Shown here one piece after another: positions 41,395 to 50,181 of a DNA stretch of 56,724 nucleotides (positions within the stretch are counted from its first letter, which is position 1; each line of letters opens with the position of its first letter). The notes under the pieces were generated by a model that worked only from the letters and a program-made list of their open reading frames with translations, searched no databases and was not told the origin of the DNA. Where the stretch lies: contig NZ_CAJUPA010000014.1 of NCBI RefSeq assembly GCF_910588395.1, forward strand, positions 1 through 56,724, in the 5' to 3' direction. This DNA comes from an uncultured Faecalibaculum sp. (lineage in GTDB: Bacteria > Bacillota_I > Bacilli_A > Erysipelotrichales > Erysipelotrichaceae). Made by a program: the position numbers and the translations under genes.

Positions 41395-42608
41395 CCGGGC
41401 GGTTTGTGGTGATTGTGCTGGATGGATTCGGGATGCAGGCCATGGCGGATGCAGCCCGGGTGCGGCCGGGGGATGAAGCCAGCAGCACCCTGGGCAGCAT
41501 TCTGCAGGATTTCCCGGATCTGAAGCTGCCGAATCTGGAATCCCTGGGGCTGATGAATGCCTTCGGGCGGGAGAGCGCGCAGATGAAATTCGCGCCCGGT
41601 GCACTGTACGGCCGGAGCGAGCTGATGCACTTCGGAGCGGATACGTTCCAGGGGCACCAGGAGATCATGGGAACAAAACCCCGGAAGCCGGAGATCCACA
41701 ACTTCCAGCAGAAGATCGATGAAATCGAACAGGCACTGCAGGAAGCCGGTCATTCAGTGGTGCGCCGGGGCACACCCGGGCTGCAGTATCTGGTGGTGGA
41801 TGGCGCCTGCACGGTGGCGGACAACATCGATTCGGATCTGGGCATGGCCTACAACTGCACAGCGCGGCTGGATGCAATGCCCTTTGAGAAGCTGATGGAG
41901 ATCGGTCATGTGGTCCGGGCCCATGCCCAGGTGGGTAGGGTGATTGCCTTTGGCGGTACGGGGAATACCATTGACGACATTCTGGCGGCGGAAGAGATCC
42001 GGGAGGACCGGTACATCGGGCTGCTGGCATCGAAGACCGGATCCTATGACCAGGGATACGAGTGCCGGCACTTGGGATACGGTGTGGATCCGGCGGTGCA
42101 GGTTCCTTCGATTCTCGCTGGGGCAGGGATCCCGGTGTCGCTGTTTGGCAAAGTGGCGGACATTGTTCACAACGAAGCGGGGAAGTCGGTGTCCATGGTG
42201 GACACAGCCGAAGTGCTGGAGCTGACCAGACAGGAGCTGGAGACGATGGAGACAGGGTTCATCTGCACGAATGTGCAGGAAACGGATCTTGCGGGTCATG
42301 CGCAGAACGCTGCCCGCTACAAAGAGGTGCTGGAAACAGCGGACAGAAAGCTGGGAGAGATCCTGGCAGCGCTGAAGCCCGGGGACGTTCTGGTGGTGAT
42401 GGCCGACCATGGCAATGACCCGGATATCGGTCACAACCGGCATACCCGGGAAAACGTCCCGCTGCTGATTGCCGGCGGCAGCCGGCCGGGCTGCATCGGG
42501 CTGCGGAAGACGCTGTCGGATGTGGGAGCCACGGTATGCGACTGGTTCGGTGCACCGGCGCCGGAGAACGGCACGTCCTTTCTGCGGTACATCCGATGGT
42601 CAGACTGA
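41391..42608 (+). CDS. yhfW: YhfW-type phosphomutase (phosphopentomutase-like)
   Basis: 405 residues, alkaline-phosphatase superfamily. VIVLDGFGMQ (first metal Asp), GADTFQGHQEIMG (the Thr phosphorylated in phosphopentomutases), and MADHGNDPDIGHNRHTRENVPLL (Asp-His and His metal ligands) are as in DeoB, so Mn-dependent phosphoryl transfer within a sugar or alcohol phosphate is likely. The substrate is unknown. Last gene of the operon, overlapping yhfX by 4 bases. Confidence 0.88.
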   Translation: MTGRFVVIVLDGFGMQAMADAARVRPGDEASSTLGSILQDFPDLKLPNLESLGLMNAFGRESAQMKFAPGALYGRSELMHFGADTFQGHQEIMGTKPRKPEIHNFQQKIDEIEQALQEAGHSVVRRGTPGLQYLVVDGACTVADNIDSDLGMAYNCTARLDAMPFEKLMEIGHVVRAHAQVGRVIAFGGTGNTIDDILAAEEIREDRYIGLLASKTGSYDQGYECRHLGYGVDPAVQVPSILAGAGIPVSLFGKVADIVHNEAGKSVSMVDTAEVLELTRQELETMETGFICTNVQETDLAGHAQNAARYKEVLETADRKLGEILAALKPGDVLVVMADHGNDPDIGHNRHTRENVPLLIAGGSRPGCIGLRKTLSDVGATVCDWFGAPAPENGTSFLRYIRWSD

Positions 42609-42636
42609 AGAGCATCCGGGGCGGTGAGTCCCGGAG

Positions 42637-42672
42637 AAATCTCCCTGCTGCTGCGGCACCAGGGAGATTTTT
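42637..42672 (+). terminator. terminator of the yhf operon
   Basis: AAATCTCCCTG (42637-42647) pairs with CAGGGAGATTT (42660-42670), then T run. Confidence 0.88.
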
Positions 42673-42722
42673 GCGGTTTTACGACAGGAGTCCGCAAGGC
42701 GGGAGAACAGAAGGAGGGCAGC

Positions 42723-43508
42723 ATGACTGCTGAGGACAGACAGGGAAGAGTTGGATACGCGGGGAGTCAGGGAGAACTGGCGGCCCGCACGGCGGTGCTG
42801 GCGGGGCGGCTGCTGCTGGAAAACGGCGGGGAGACCACCCGCACGGAGGATACCATGCGCCGGATCTGTCAGGCGGCGGGGGCTCAGGTCACGGATTCCT
42901 ATGCCACTCCGGGCATGCTGATGGTGTCCTTCACCTGGCAGGGGCAGATGATCCACAACATGAAGCGCACGACCCCTGGCGGTACGGATCTGGAAAAAAT
43001 CCAGGCGGTGAACGGGGTGTCCCGGCAAATCTGCCAGGGGACCATGACGATGCTGGAAGGCTATCGACGGCTGCAGCGCATAGCCCTGTCCGGTCCGGTG
43101 CCGCTGATGCGGCGGATGATGGGAGCAGCTCTGGCGGGCTGCGGGTTTGGGCTGGTGTTTTGTCAGAATGTGCCGGAGGCTCTGGCTGCGGGCGCGCTGG
43201 CACTGGCGGCTTCCGGTGCCGCAGCCTGTCTCTCCCGCTTTTCCGAATCCTTCCGGGTGTTTGCGGTGAGCGGGCTGATCACGCTGGCAGCCAGACTGTG
43301 TCTGCCGGCGGGTCTGCGCCCGGATCCGGTGATTCTGTCCGCGCAGATGATCCTGGTGCCCGGGATGATGTTCACCACGGCCCTGCGGGACTTTGCAGCG
43401 GGGGACACCCTGTCGGGACTGAGCCGCCTGGCCTGCGCGCTGCTGACGGCAGTGGTGACGGCCCTGGGCAACATAGCGGCGCTGGCGCTCACGGGAGGCA
43501 TCGGATGA
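42723..43508 (+). CDS. ThrE-type threonine/serine exporter, N-terminal subunit (DUF1212)
   Basis: 261 residues. The cytoplasmic N-terminal part, GRLLLENGGETTRTEDTMRRICQAAGAQVTDSYATPGMLMVSF, is the DUF1212 start that precedes the pore in ThrE proteins, followed by about five membrane segments (from about 135). Family members export Thr/Ser or dicarboxylates as a two-part carrier. Start 42723 is set by AAGGAGGG; the gene begins 50 bases after the yhf terminator. Whether it serves the yhf pathway is unknown. Confidence 0.85.
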   Translation: MTAEDRQGRVGYAGSQGELAARTAVLAGRLLLENGGETTRTEDTMRRICQAAGAQVTDSYATPGMLMVSFTWQGQMIHNMKRTTPGGTDLEKIQAVNGVSRQICQGTMTMLEGYRRLQRIALSGPVPLMRRMMGAALAGCGFGLVFCQNVPEALAAGALALAASGAAACLSRFSESFRVFAVSGLITLAARLCLPAGLRPDPVILSAQMILVPGMMFTTALRDFAAGDTLSGLSRLACALLTAVVTALGNIAALALTGGIG

Positions 43509-43945
43509 GGTGGCTGTATACGCTGACCGGAGCCTTTCTGGGTTCTCTGGGATTTGGATGTCTGTACGGGCTGACGAGCCGCAAACTGTGGCTGGCAGCC
43601 CTGACGGGGCTGGGCGGGCAGCTGGCCTGTTCGCTGGTGCAGGCGGTCTGGCCCAATGACTGTCTGTCCATGCTGGCGGGTTCGCTGTGTGCCACGCTGT
43701 TCTCCGAAGGGCTGGCCAGGAAACTGAAAACCCCCGCCGCGGCATTTCTGGTCTGCGCCCTGATTCCCCTGGTGCCGGGCCGCGGCATCTATGAAACGCT
43801 CCGGCTGTGGATCCTGGCCAGTCCGGAAGCCGGGATGTGGGCCAGAACCACGTTCCTCCAGGGGTGCGGCATTGCGGCCGGGTGTCTGGTGGCGGCGGCG
43901 CTGGTGAAAACCTGGAAGCCCCGGGGTGCCGGTACCGCCTCCTGA
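43505..43945 (+). CDS. ThrE-type exporter, C-terminal subunit (DUF3815)
   Basis: 146 residues, four or five membrane segments, with AAFLVCALIPLVPGRGIYETLRL, the signature of the ThrE_2 half. Begins within the stop of the preceding gene (ATGA), so the two halves form one carrier made as a split protein. Confidence 0.85.
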   Translation: MRWLYTLTGAFLGSLGFGCLYGLTSRKLWLAALTGLGGQLACSLVQAVWPNDCLSMLAGSLCATLFSEGLARKLKTPAAAFLVCALIPLVPGRGIYETLRLWILASPEAGMWARTTFLQGCGIAAGCLVAAALVKTWKPRGAGTAS

Positions 43946-44016
43946 GCCCGGGGGCCGCTATCGGCAGGGGCAACACTTACACTAATTGAGATAAAAGATA
44001 CAAATCAGAGGGAAAT

Positions 44017-44039
44017 GCGCATGGATTATGCGCTATAAT
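44017..44039 (+). promoter_or_regulatory. promoter of the CHAP gene with an inverted repeat
   Basis: TATAAT (44034-44039), 25 bases before the ATG. Directly upstream GCGCAT (44017-44022) and ATGCGC (44028-44033) form an inverted repeat where a regulator would block polymerase. Confidence 0.5.
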
Positions 44040-44063
44040 GAATGAGCTGAAAGGAGACAGACA

Positions 44064-44741
44064 ATGAAAGCATTCAAGCGGATTCTGCTGACTGCGGGAC
44101 TTGTCCTGTCTGCCATCCAGAGTGCCGGCGTCATGCCGGTATCCGCCGAACAGACCGCTGCCCAGGCTCCGATCCTGGCCCAGTCTCAGGAAACGGAGTC
44201 GGCGATCAGCAGGCTCAGTGAAGGCACTGTCTTCGCTGTACCCGCTGCGCAGGAAACCCAGGCACCGGTGCCGGTGCGGCAGGAAGCCCCTGCCATCAGG
44301 CGGCTGCCGGACTTTTCCAATGACGCCATGTGGAAACATTCCCCTTCCCCCTACAACATTCCGTCCCTCTGGGGTCAGTGCACCTGGTTTGCCTGGGGGC
44401 GGTTCATGGAAATCTATGGCTATGACCCGGGGTTCCGGGGCAACGGCTATGAATGCGTGGATCAGCTTCTGGCTGCGCATCCGGACAAATTCACCAGAGG
44501 CGACACCCCCACAGGCGGAGCTCTGTTCTCCAGCTACAATCACGTGGGGTTCATCCTGGAGGTGGACGGCGATAGCTGGACGATTCAGGAAGGCAACCTG
44601 GATCAGGTTTCGAATCCCGACTGGGAGACAGCCATTCAGGACTGGCGGACAGTGACAATGACCAGAGACGAATTCATGGCCCAGACAGGCGCGGTGTGGT
44701 TCGCCAATCCGGTGAGTCCCGTCACATTCAGCAAAGAATAA
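44064..44741 (+). CDS. secreted CHAP-domain peptidoglycan hydrolase
   Basis: 225 residues. Signal peptide (cleavage near PVSA), a low-complexity linker (about 30-85), then a CHAP domain with the catalytic Cys in WGQCTWFAWGRF and the His in YNHVGFILEVDG. CHAP enzymes cleave peptidoglycan as amidases or endopeptidases. The domain is nearly the same as in the longer protein at 54816-53365 (shared VDQLLAAHPDKF). AAAGGAG 10 bases before ATG. A terminator follows, so it is a single-gene unit. Confidence 0.88.
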   Translation: MKAFKRILLTAGLVLSAIQSAGVMPVSAEQTAAQAPILAQSQETESAISRLSEGTVFAVPAAQETQAPVPVRQEAPAIRRLPDFSNDAMWKHSPSPYNIPSLWGQCTWFAWGRFMEIYGYDPGFRGNGYECVDQLLAAHPDKFTRGDTPTGGALFSSYNHVGFILEVDGDSWTIQEGNLDQVSNPDWETAIQDWRTVTMTRDEFMAQTGAVWFANPVSPVTFSKE

Positions 44742-44759
44742 AGAATCAGGAAACAAGGC

Positions 44760-44797
44760 AGCGCCGGGATCCAGCAGGGAACCGGGGCTTTTTTTGT
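44760..44797 (+). terminator. terminator after the CHAP gene
   Basis: AGCGCCGG (44760-44767) and CCGGGGCT (44782-44789) pair with one G-G mismatch, followed by T7. Confidence 0.7.
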
Positions 44798-44866
44798 GGC
44801 CTTTAGAGATAACGGCATGAATTTGAGCCGGATATAAAATGGAAATCTTTTACCAAAAAAGAACTG

Positions 44867-44882
44867 GTCACATTAATGTGAC
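44867..44882. promoter_or_regulatory. GTCACATTAATGTGAC palindrome upstream of the PTS operon
   Basis: Perfect 16-bp palindrome about 115 bp before the EIIB gene. A good operator candidate for the PRD regulator encoded at 48171 or another factor. The nearby promoter boxes are not clear. Confidence 0.5.
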
Positions 44883-44932
44883 ATTTTCACGACCTCGAGA
44901 AAAGGGGATAAATGATACCTTCCTTTTCTCAT

Positions 44933-44948
44933 AAGAAAGCGCTTGCGG
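44933..44948. promoter_or_regulatory. cre-like catabolite control site
   Basis: The core GAAAGCGCTTGC at 44935-44946 resembles the CcpA cre consensus (TGNAAGCGNTNNCA). It is about 50 bp before the EIIB start in the operon leader. CcpA with phospho-Ser-HPr (made by HprK, 3046) would repress here when glucose is present; inferred. Confidence 0.5.
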
Positions 44949-44995
44949 ATAGCTGGTACGATACGGGTGTCAAAAAAAGAAAGGACGAGATACTT

Positions 44996-45310
44996 ATGAA
45001 AATTGCTGCTGTGGCGGCATGTACCAGCGGGATAGCACACACGTACATTGCCAAGGAAAAACTGATTCGGGCTGCCGAGTCCATGGGACACACGATTCAT
45101 GTTGAAACCCAGGGAACCATAGGAACCGAGGATGAACTGACGACTGAACAGATTCGGGAAGCCGATATCATTCTTCTGGCTATTGATATTGCCATTACAG
45201 GAACCGACCGGTTCGAAGGAAAGAAAATTGTGAAAGTTCCCACCAATATTGCCGTGAAAGCTCCCAAGCAGCTCATGACGAAAATTGAATCTGAGCTGAA
45301 GAAAGGATGA
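44996..45310 (+). CDS. PTS fructose-type EIIB
   Basis: 104 residues. Phospho-Cys in VAACTSGIAHTYIAKE near residue 9, the fructose-family pattern (CPTGxAHT-like), and DIILLAIDIAITGTDRFEGKKIV. Transfers phosphate from EIIA to sugar during uptake through EIIC. Start 44996 follows AAGGACGAG. Four bases separate it from EIIC. Confidence 0.93.
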   Translation: MKIAAVAACTSGIAHTYIAKEKLIRAAESMGHTIHVETQGTIGTEDELTTEQIREADIILLAIDIAITGTDRFEGKKIVKVPTNIAVKAPKQLMTKIESELKKG

Positions 45311-45314
45311 GAAC

Positions 45315-46394
45315 ATGCTGAAGAAACTGGAACTGAAAAAACATGCACTGACAGCCATTTCATACATGCTGCCACTGGTTGTGGCTTCCGGCCTACTGAT
45401 TGCCATCGGAAATCTGACAGGTGGCGGAGTCATTGAAGATTATTCAGCTCCCTATACCTGGAGTGATGCTCTGACAAGCCTTGGCGTTATGGGAATGGGG
45501 CTGCTGCCTCCGTTCATCGCCGGTTATGTTTCCTTCTCCATTGCCGACCGTCCCGGTTTGGCCCCTGGCTTCCTCATGGGCTGTATTGCCAAAGAAATCG
45601 GAGCCGGCTTTCTGGGCGGAATGCTGGGCGGATATCTTGTTGGCTACTTTATCCTGTGGCTGAAACACATCATCAGAGTGCCAAAGTGGGCAGAAGGTCT
45701 GGTACCGATGATGATCATTCCGCTGATATCTTCTCTGGTCTGCGGCTTGCTGATGTTCTTTGTGATTGGTGTGCCAATTGTATGGCTGACAAACTGGCTG
45801 ACTGAATTCCTCATGGGAATGCAGGGAGCCTCACGATTTGTGTTCGGAGCGATTATGGGGGCCATGGCTTCTTCTGATTTTGGCGGTCCGATCAACAAAG
45901 TTGCTTCTCTGTTTGCAGATGGGCTTCTGCTGGAAGGCATTCAGCAACCGGAAGCAATCAAAGTATGCGCAAGCATGGTTCCTCCGTTTGGCGTGAGCTT
46001 CTGCTGGCTGCTTTCCAAGATTTTCCACAAGCCGAAATTTTCCCAGGCTGAAGAAGACAATATTGCTGTGGCATTTCCCATGGGTTTGTGCATGATCACC
46101 GAAGGGGTTATCCCCATTGCCATGAACGATATCATCCGTGTGGTTGTGTCCTGCTGTACAGGTGCAGCAGTTGCCGGAGGGCTCCTGATGACATGGAACG
46201 TGGGTTCGCCGGTTCCCTCTGGTGGCGTCTTTATCATCCCGGCAATGACCAACCCGCTGCTTTTCACTGCCGCTTTGCTCATTGGTTCTGCTATTACCGG
46301 CGTCGTTCTGTTTATCCTGAAAAAGAAGCCATCCGAAGCTGAAACTGAGGAAGTGGAAGAGGAAATGGATTTGTCGGATATCCACATTGACTGA
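45315..46394 (+). CDS. PTS fructose-type EIIC permease
   Basis: 359 residues with about eight to ten membrane segments. SYMLPLVVASGLLIAIGN, GYVSFSIADRPGLAPGFLMGCIAKEIGAGFLGGMLGGYLVG and SSDFGGPINKVA are the fructose-family EIIC signatures. Imports a hexose or ketose while it is phosphorylated by EIIB; the two aldolases behind it point to a ketose. Confidence 0.94.
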   Translation: MLKKLELKKHALTAISYMLPLVVASGLLIAIGNLTGGGVIEDYSAPYTWSDALTSLGVMGMGLLPPFIAGYVSFSIADRPGLAPGFLMGCIAKEIGAGFLGGMLGGYLVGYFILWLKHIIRVPKWAEGLVPMMIIPLISSLVCGLLMFFVIGVPIVWLTNWLTEFLMGMQGASRFVFGAIMGAMASSDFGGPINKVASLFADGLLLEGIQQPEAIKVCASMVPPFGVSFCWLLSKIFHKPKFSQAEEDNIAVAFPMGLCMITEGVIPIAMNDIIRVVVSCCTGAAVAGGLLMTWNVGSPVPSGGVFIIPAMTNPLLFTAALLIGSAITGVVLFILKKKPSEAETEEVEEEMDLSDIHID

Positions 46395-46406
46395 TCTGGT
46401 AACCGT

Positions 46407-47258
46407 ATGCTTGTATCCATGAAAAATATGCTGCGGCGTGCGCAGAAAGAAAACTTTGCCGTGATGGCAATCAACTGCTTCAACCTGGAAACCATGAGAA
46501 CTGTAATCCAGGCTGCTGAGTCTATGAGCTCTCCCATCATCATCAACATCCTCCAGGATCATCTGCTGCGGCATGGTGATCCGGAGATATACTCCTGGCT
46601 TGCTGCTCATCTGGCCAAAGCTTCCACAGTGGATGTAGCTCTGAATATGGATCATGGCAGAGATGCGGATCTTCTCAAAGCTGCACTGGATGCCGGATTC
46701 ACCAGTGTCATGGCTGATTTTTCCGATATGAGTCTGGAGGACAACATACGGGCTACCCGTGAAATTGTAGAGTATGCCCATGAGAGGGGAGCCACAGTGG
46801 AGGCGGAACTGGGTGGCATCGGGGAGGCCTGTGGGCATCAGACGGATAATGCAATGAAAACAGATCCGGCGATTGCAGAACGGTTTGCCAGAGAAACCGG
46901 CATTGACTGTCTGACGGTTTCCTACGGATCCAGCCATGGGACATATCCGGAAGGATTTATTCCACCATTTGATATTGAAAGACTGAAGGAAATTCACACA
47001 GCTGTGGATATTCCCCTTGTACTTCACGGAGGCTCTGGCAGTGGACGAAAAAATATCGAAGAGTCTGTTGCAAACGGCATTTGTAAAATCAATGTCGGCT
47101 GTGACTTCATGAACGGATGCCGTGACGGGCTGGCAACAGCACTCGCGGAAGATCCTGCTATCAACTATTTTGAACTGATCCATGGTGCGGAACCGGCAGG
47201 TCAGGATGCAGTCCGTCAGTATATCTCCTGGGCTGGATCAGAAGGAAAAGCGGCGTAA
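46407..47258 (+). CDS. class II ketose-bisphosphate aldolase (copy 1)
   Basis: 283 residues. Zn ligands in NMDHGRDADLL, GSSHGTYPEG and LVLHGGSGSG; VEAELGGIGE is the metal/active-site strand. Cleaves fructose- or tagatose-type bisphosphates, or a related ketose phosphate, into two trioses. The ribosome site before 46407 is weak; ATG 46419 is an alternative. About 25-30 per cent similar by eye to the second aldolase, so not a recent duplicate. Confidence 0.88.
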   Translation: MLVSMKNMLRRAQKENFAVMAINCFNLETMRTVIQAAESMSSPIIINILQDHLLRHGDPEIYSWLAAHLAKASTVDVALNMDHGRDADLLKAALDAGFTSVMADFSDMSLEDNIRATREIVEYAHERGATVEAELGGIGEACGHQTDNAMKTDPAIAERFARETGIDCLTVSYGSSHGTYPEGFIPPFDIERLKEIHTAVDIPLVLHGGSGSGRKNIEESVANGICKINVGCDFMNGCRDGLATALAEDPAINYFELIHGAEPAGQDAVRQYISWAGSEGKAA

Positions 47259-47280
47259 AGCCCGGAAAGGAAAAATAACT

Positions 47281-48147
47281 ATGCTGATGACAATGAACGA
47301 AATTCTAGCCCCTGCAAAAGAACATGGATTTGCTGTACCGGCATTCAACATTGGAAGTGACCAGCTGCTTAAGGCAGTCATGAGGGAAGTGGAAAAACTG
47401 GACTCGCCTGTGATTCTGGAGATGAGTCCGGATGAATTCAATTTTGTCGGGGATACACAAGTGCACGCCATGATTGAAGAGGCTCATAAATCACCGGTTC
47501 CGGTTGTTATTCATCTGGATCATGGAGATACTTATGAAACAGTATGCAGAGCCATTCAAGCAGGCATGACTTCTGTCATGATTGATGCTTCCAGGCTTCC
47601 TTATGAGGAGAATGTGGCGGTCACCAAAAAAGTGGTGGAAACTGCGCACAACTGCAACGTATCAGTGGAAAGTGAACTGGGAACCATCGGCTCCACCGGT
47701 AATTCCATTGAGGGAGGCACGGAAGGAGTTATCTACACCGTTCCGGAAGAAGCGAAGCAGTTCATTGAGGATACAGGAATCGATACATTTGCAGTAGCTA
47801 TTGGTACAGCTCATGGTATCTATCCTTCAAACATGAAGCCTAAGCTGCGTATTGATATTCTCAATGAAATTACAGATCAGGTAAAAGTCCCTCTGGTACT
47901 GCATGGTGGTTCTTCCAATAAGGATGAAGAAATCCGGGAAGCTGTTAAAAACGGTATCTGCAAAATCAATATTTCCAGTGATATAAAGAAGGCATTCTAT
48001 GATAAAACCCGTAAGGTACTTTCAGACCATCCCGAGTACAGAGAACCGCTGGAAATTTACCCGGAGCCCATGAAAGCCTGTGCTGAGGTGGTGAAAGAGA
48101 AATGCAGTCTCTTTGATTCCACCGGAAAGGCTTCTCTCTACCGATAA
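47281..48147 (+). CDS. class II ketose-bisphosphate aldolase (copy 2)
   Basis: 288 residues. HLDHGDTYETV, VESELGTIGSTG, GTAHGIYPSN and LHGGSSNKDEE give the Zn and phosphate sites. AAAGGA precedes ATG 47281. Two different class II aldolases side by side suggest either a heteromeric enzyme (as with tagatose-bisphosphate aldolase pairs) or two substrates. Confidence 0.88.
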   Translation: MLMTMNEILAPAKEHGFAVPAFNIGSDQLLKAVMREVEKLDSPVILEMSPDEFNFVGDTQVHAMIEEAHKSPVPVVIHLDHGDTYETVCRAIQAGMTSVMIDASRLPYEENVAVTKKVVETAHNCNVSVESELGTIGSTGNSIEGGTEGVIYTVPEEAKQFIEDTGIDTFAVAIGTAHGIYPSNMKPKLRIDILNEITDQVKVPLVLHGGSSNKDEEIREAVKNGICKINISSDIKKAFYDKTRKVLSDHPEYREPLEIYPEPMKACAEVVKEKCSLFDSTGKASLYR

Positions 48148-48170
48148 AAGCAAAGCGAAAGGAGTCAGTT

Positions 48171-50132
48171 ATGAGTCAGACCGTTGTTGATTCAAATGTA
48201 TTTGAAGTGTTGCGGATCCTTTTGAAAGAACGAACCGTCAGTGCATCCGGTCTGGCTTCATCTCTGAGTATTTCAGAAAAAGCGGTTCGGCTGCGGGTGA
48301 ATCTGGCCAAGGATTTTCTGCAGGAGCAGGGATTGGGAACCATTGAAAAAAAGCCTAGAATCGGAATGACGCTGGTGGCTGATGTCAATCAGATACGTCA
48401 GATGGAAAATCTTCTGTCAGAGACACCCGTAATTTCTCTATGCGGTCACAACAGAGTCAATATGGTGATTTGCAGACTGTTTCTGTTGTCACAGGGACAG
48501 GCACTGACGACAAGACAGCTTGCTGATTCACTTTATCTTTCCAGTCCCACTGTCCTCAAAGCTGTCCGTGAAGCAAGGAAATATCTGGAGTCGACAGGTC
48601 TTCGCGTGATTAATGAACATGGACGAGGATTTTACCTGGAAGGACCAGAGAATGAATACCGAACGGCTTTTGCGGAGTTTATCCAGAATCGTCTGCCAGA
48701 GCAGGAATCAAAAGAGTTCCTTCAGCAGTATTTCTATGGTCTTGATCTGAATGGAATCATGAATGCCATTCAGCGGATTCAGCAGGAATGGAATTGCAAA
48801 CTTTCCTCTGCCTCCTTTCAAAATGCTCTGATTCTCTGCGGGCTTGCCTGCCGTCGCCAGGGGCTGAAAACAAAACTGTATATTCCTCAGGAGGATGCGA
48901 GACTGCTGACACAGTACAGTGAGTATCTGTTCGCTGCTGAAATTCTGAAATCAGTGTCAGCGCTGACCGGAATAGAATTTCCAGAAGAGGAAATAATTTT
49001 TCTTGCCATCAGAATCATCTGTTTTGGATTTGTGAAACCCAGTGACAAGCAGCCTGTCTGGCAGTCGATTGAACAGTATGATGCGACCCTGGCAGAATTT
49101 GTAGATGAACTGGTAGATACTCTGTCGCAGATTCTGGAAAAAGATCTTTCGATGGACAAACAGTTTCGAGAGAGTCTGGCCTATCATCTGCGTTCAGCGG
49201 TATTCCGCCTGCGGCACGGTGATCAGCAGAAAAATACCCTTCTCCCATATATCCGTCAGGAGTACCGTCAACTGTTCAAAGTCAGCTGGTATCTGAGTCT
49301 CCTGTTCGAAAAACATTTTGGAATCCAGATTACCGAGGATGAACTGGGCTATGTGGTTCTGCTTATTCAGGCAGCCCTGGAGCGAAAGCGTTCATCCTGC
49401 ACAGTGGCAGTTATCGCAGATTTTTCCCGCAGTTATGCAAGTCTTGTCTGCCAGCGGCTGCGAAAGTATCTTCCGGAAATCACAACCATTCATGTTGTAA
49501 GCCGGTATGATTCGACAGATCCGGATTGTCGGGATGCGGACTTTATTCTTTCCCGTGCTCCGATTCATCAGAAAGATTCCAGAATCATCATGATCGGGAA
49601 TCTTCTGGAGGATCAGTACATGACTGAGCTGATGGAAAGGATTCGACAAGCACGGCTTGAGCGCCAAACTTCGGCTTGCCGGTTCTCTCCAATTTGCCAT
49701 CCACTGTTTCATCCGGAGTTGATTTTCACCAAAGTGAAGATAGATACCAAAGAAAGGCTCCTGCAGCACATGTGCCGGGAGATGGAGCAGCTGGGATTTG
49801 TCAAAAGCGGGTTTTACGAGTCAGTAATGCAAAGAGAAAATCTTGTTTCAACCTATATAGGTGATAATGTCTCTCTGCCGCATGGAAATCCGGAATATGT
49901 GAACCAGTCCATAGTGGCAATTGCAGTGCTGGATCATCCTGTCTCCTGGGATGGAGAATCGGAAAGCGGTGTGGTCGTGCTTCTTGGGATGAAACTGTCC
50001 ACCAGGGAAGACAAGAAAAGGACACAGGTGTTCTACAAGGAGCTGGTTGCTTTGCTGGAACAGAAGGATGAACTGGATAAACTGAAACAGATGGATTCAG
50101 CCTTCGACCTGTATACAAATCTGATCAAGTGA
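48171..50132 (+). CDS. PRD-containing PTS regulator with EIIA domain (MtlR/ManR type)
   Basis: 653 residues: N-terminal HTH (SASGLASSLSISEKAVRLRVN), a second Mga-like HTH (LTTRQLADSLYLSSPTVLKAVREARKYL), two PRDs (about 180-395; AYHLRSAVFRLRHGD carries a likely phospho-His), an EIIB-like domain (about 400-500) that lacks the usual P-loop Cys, and a C-terminal EIIA domain with phospho-His in NVSLPHGNPEYV. Such proteins activate PTS operons when the sugar draws phosphate away from them. It sits inside the operon it presumably controls. AAAGGAG before ATG. Confidence 0.92.
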   Translation: MSQTVVDSNVFEVLRILLKERTVSASGLASSLSISEKAVRLRVNLAKDFLQEQGLGTIEKKPRIGMTLVADVNQIRQMENLLSETPVISLCGHNRVNMVICRLFLLSQGQALTTRQLADSLYLSSPTVLKAVREARKYLESTGLRVINEHGRGFYLEGPENEYRTAFAEFIQNRLPEQESKEFLQQYFYGLDLNGIMNAIQRIQQEWNCKLSSASFQNALILCGLACRRQGLKTKLYIPQEDARLLTQYSEYLFAAEILKSVSALTGIEFPEEEIIFLAIRIICFGFVKPSDKQPVWQSIEQYDATLAEFVDELVDTLSQILEKDLSMDKQFRESLAYHLRSAVFRLRHGDQQKNTLLPYIRQEYRQLFKVSWYLSLLFEKHFGIQITEDELGYVVLLIQAALERKRSSCTVAVIADFSRSYASLVCQRLRKYLPEITTIHVVSRYDSTDPDCRDADFILSRAPIHQKDSRIIMIGNLLEDQYMTELMERIRQARLERQTSACRFSPICHPLFHPELIFTKVKIDTKERLLQHMCREMEQLGFVKSGFYESVMQRENLVSTYIGDNVSLPHGNPEYVNQSIVAIAVLDHPVSWDGESESGVVVLLGMKLSTREDKKRTQVFYKELVALLEQKDELDKLKQMDSAFDLYTNLIK

Positions 50133-50181
50133 ATATGACGGATGATTCACAGATAATGGATATGTGTTAAAGGAAATTTAT

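Noticed and set aside
38902..41604. 900-residue minus-strand open frame across php, yhfS and yhfX
   Set aside because: Opposite three well-supported genes with overlapping starts; no coherent domains.
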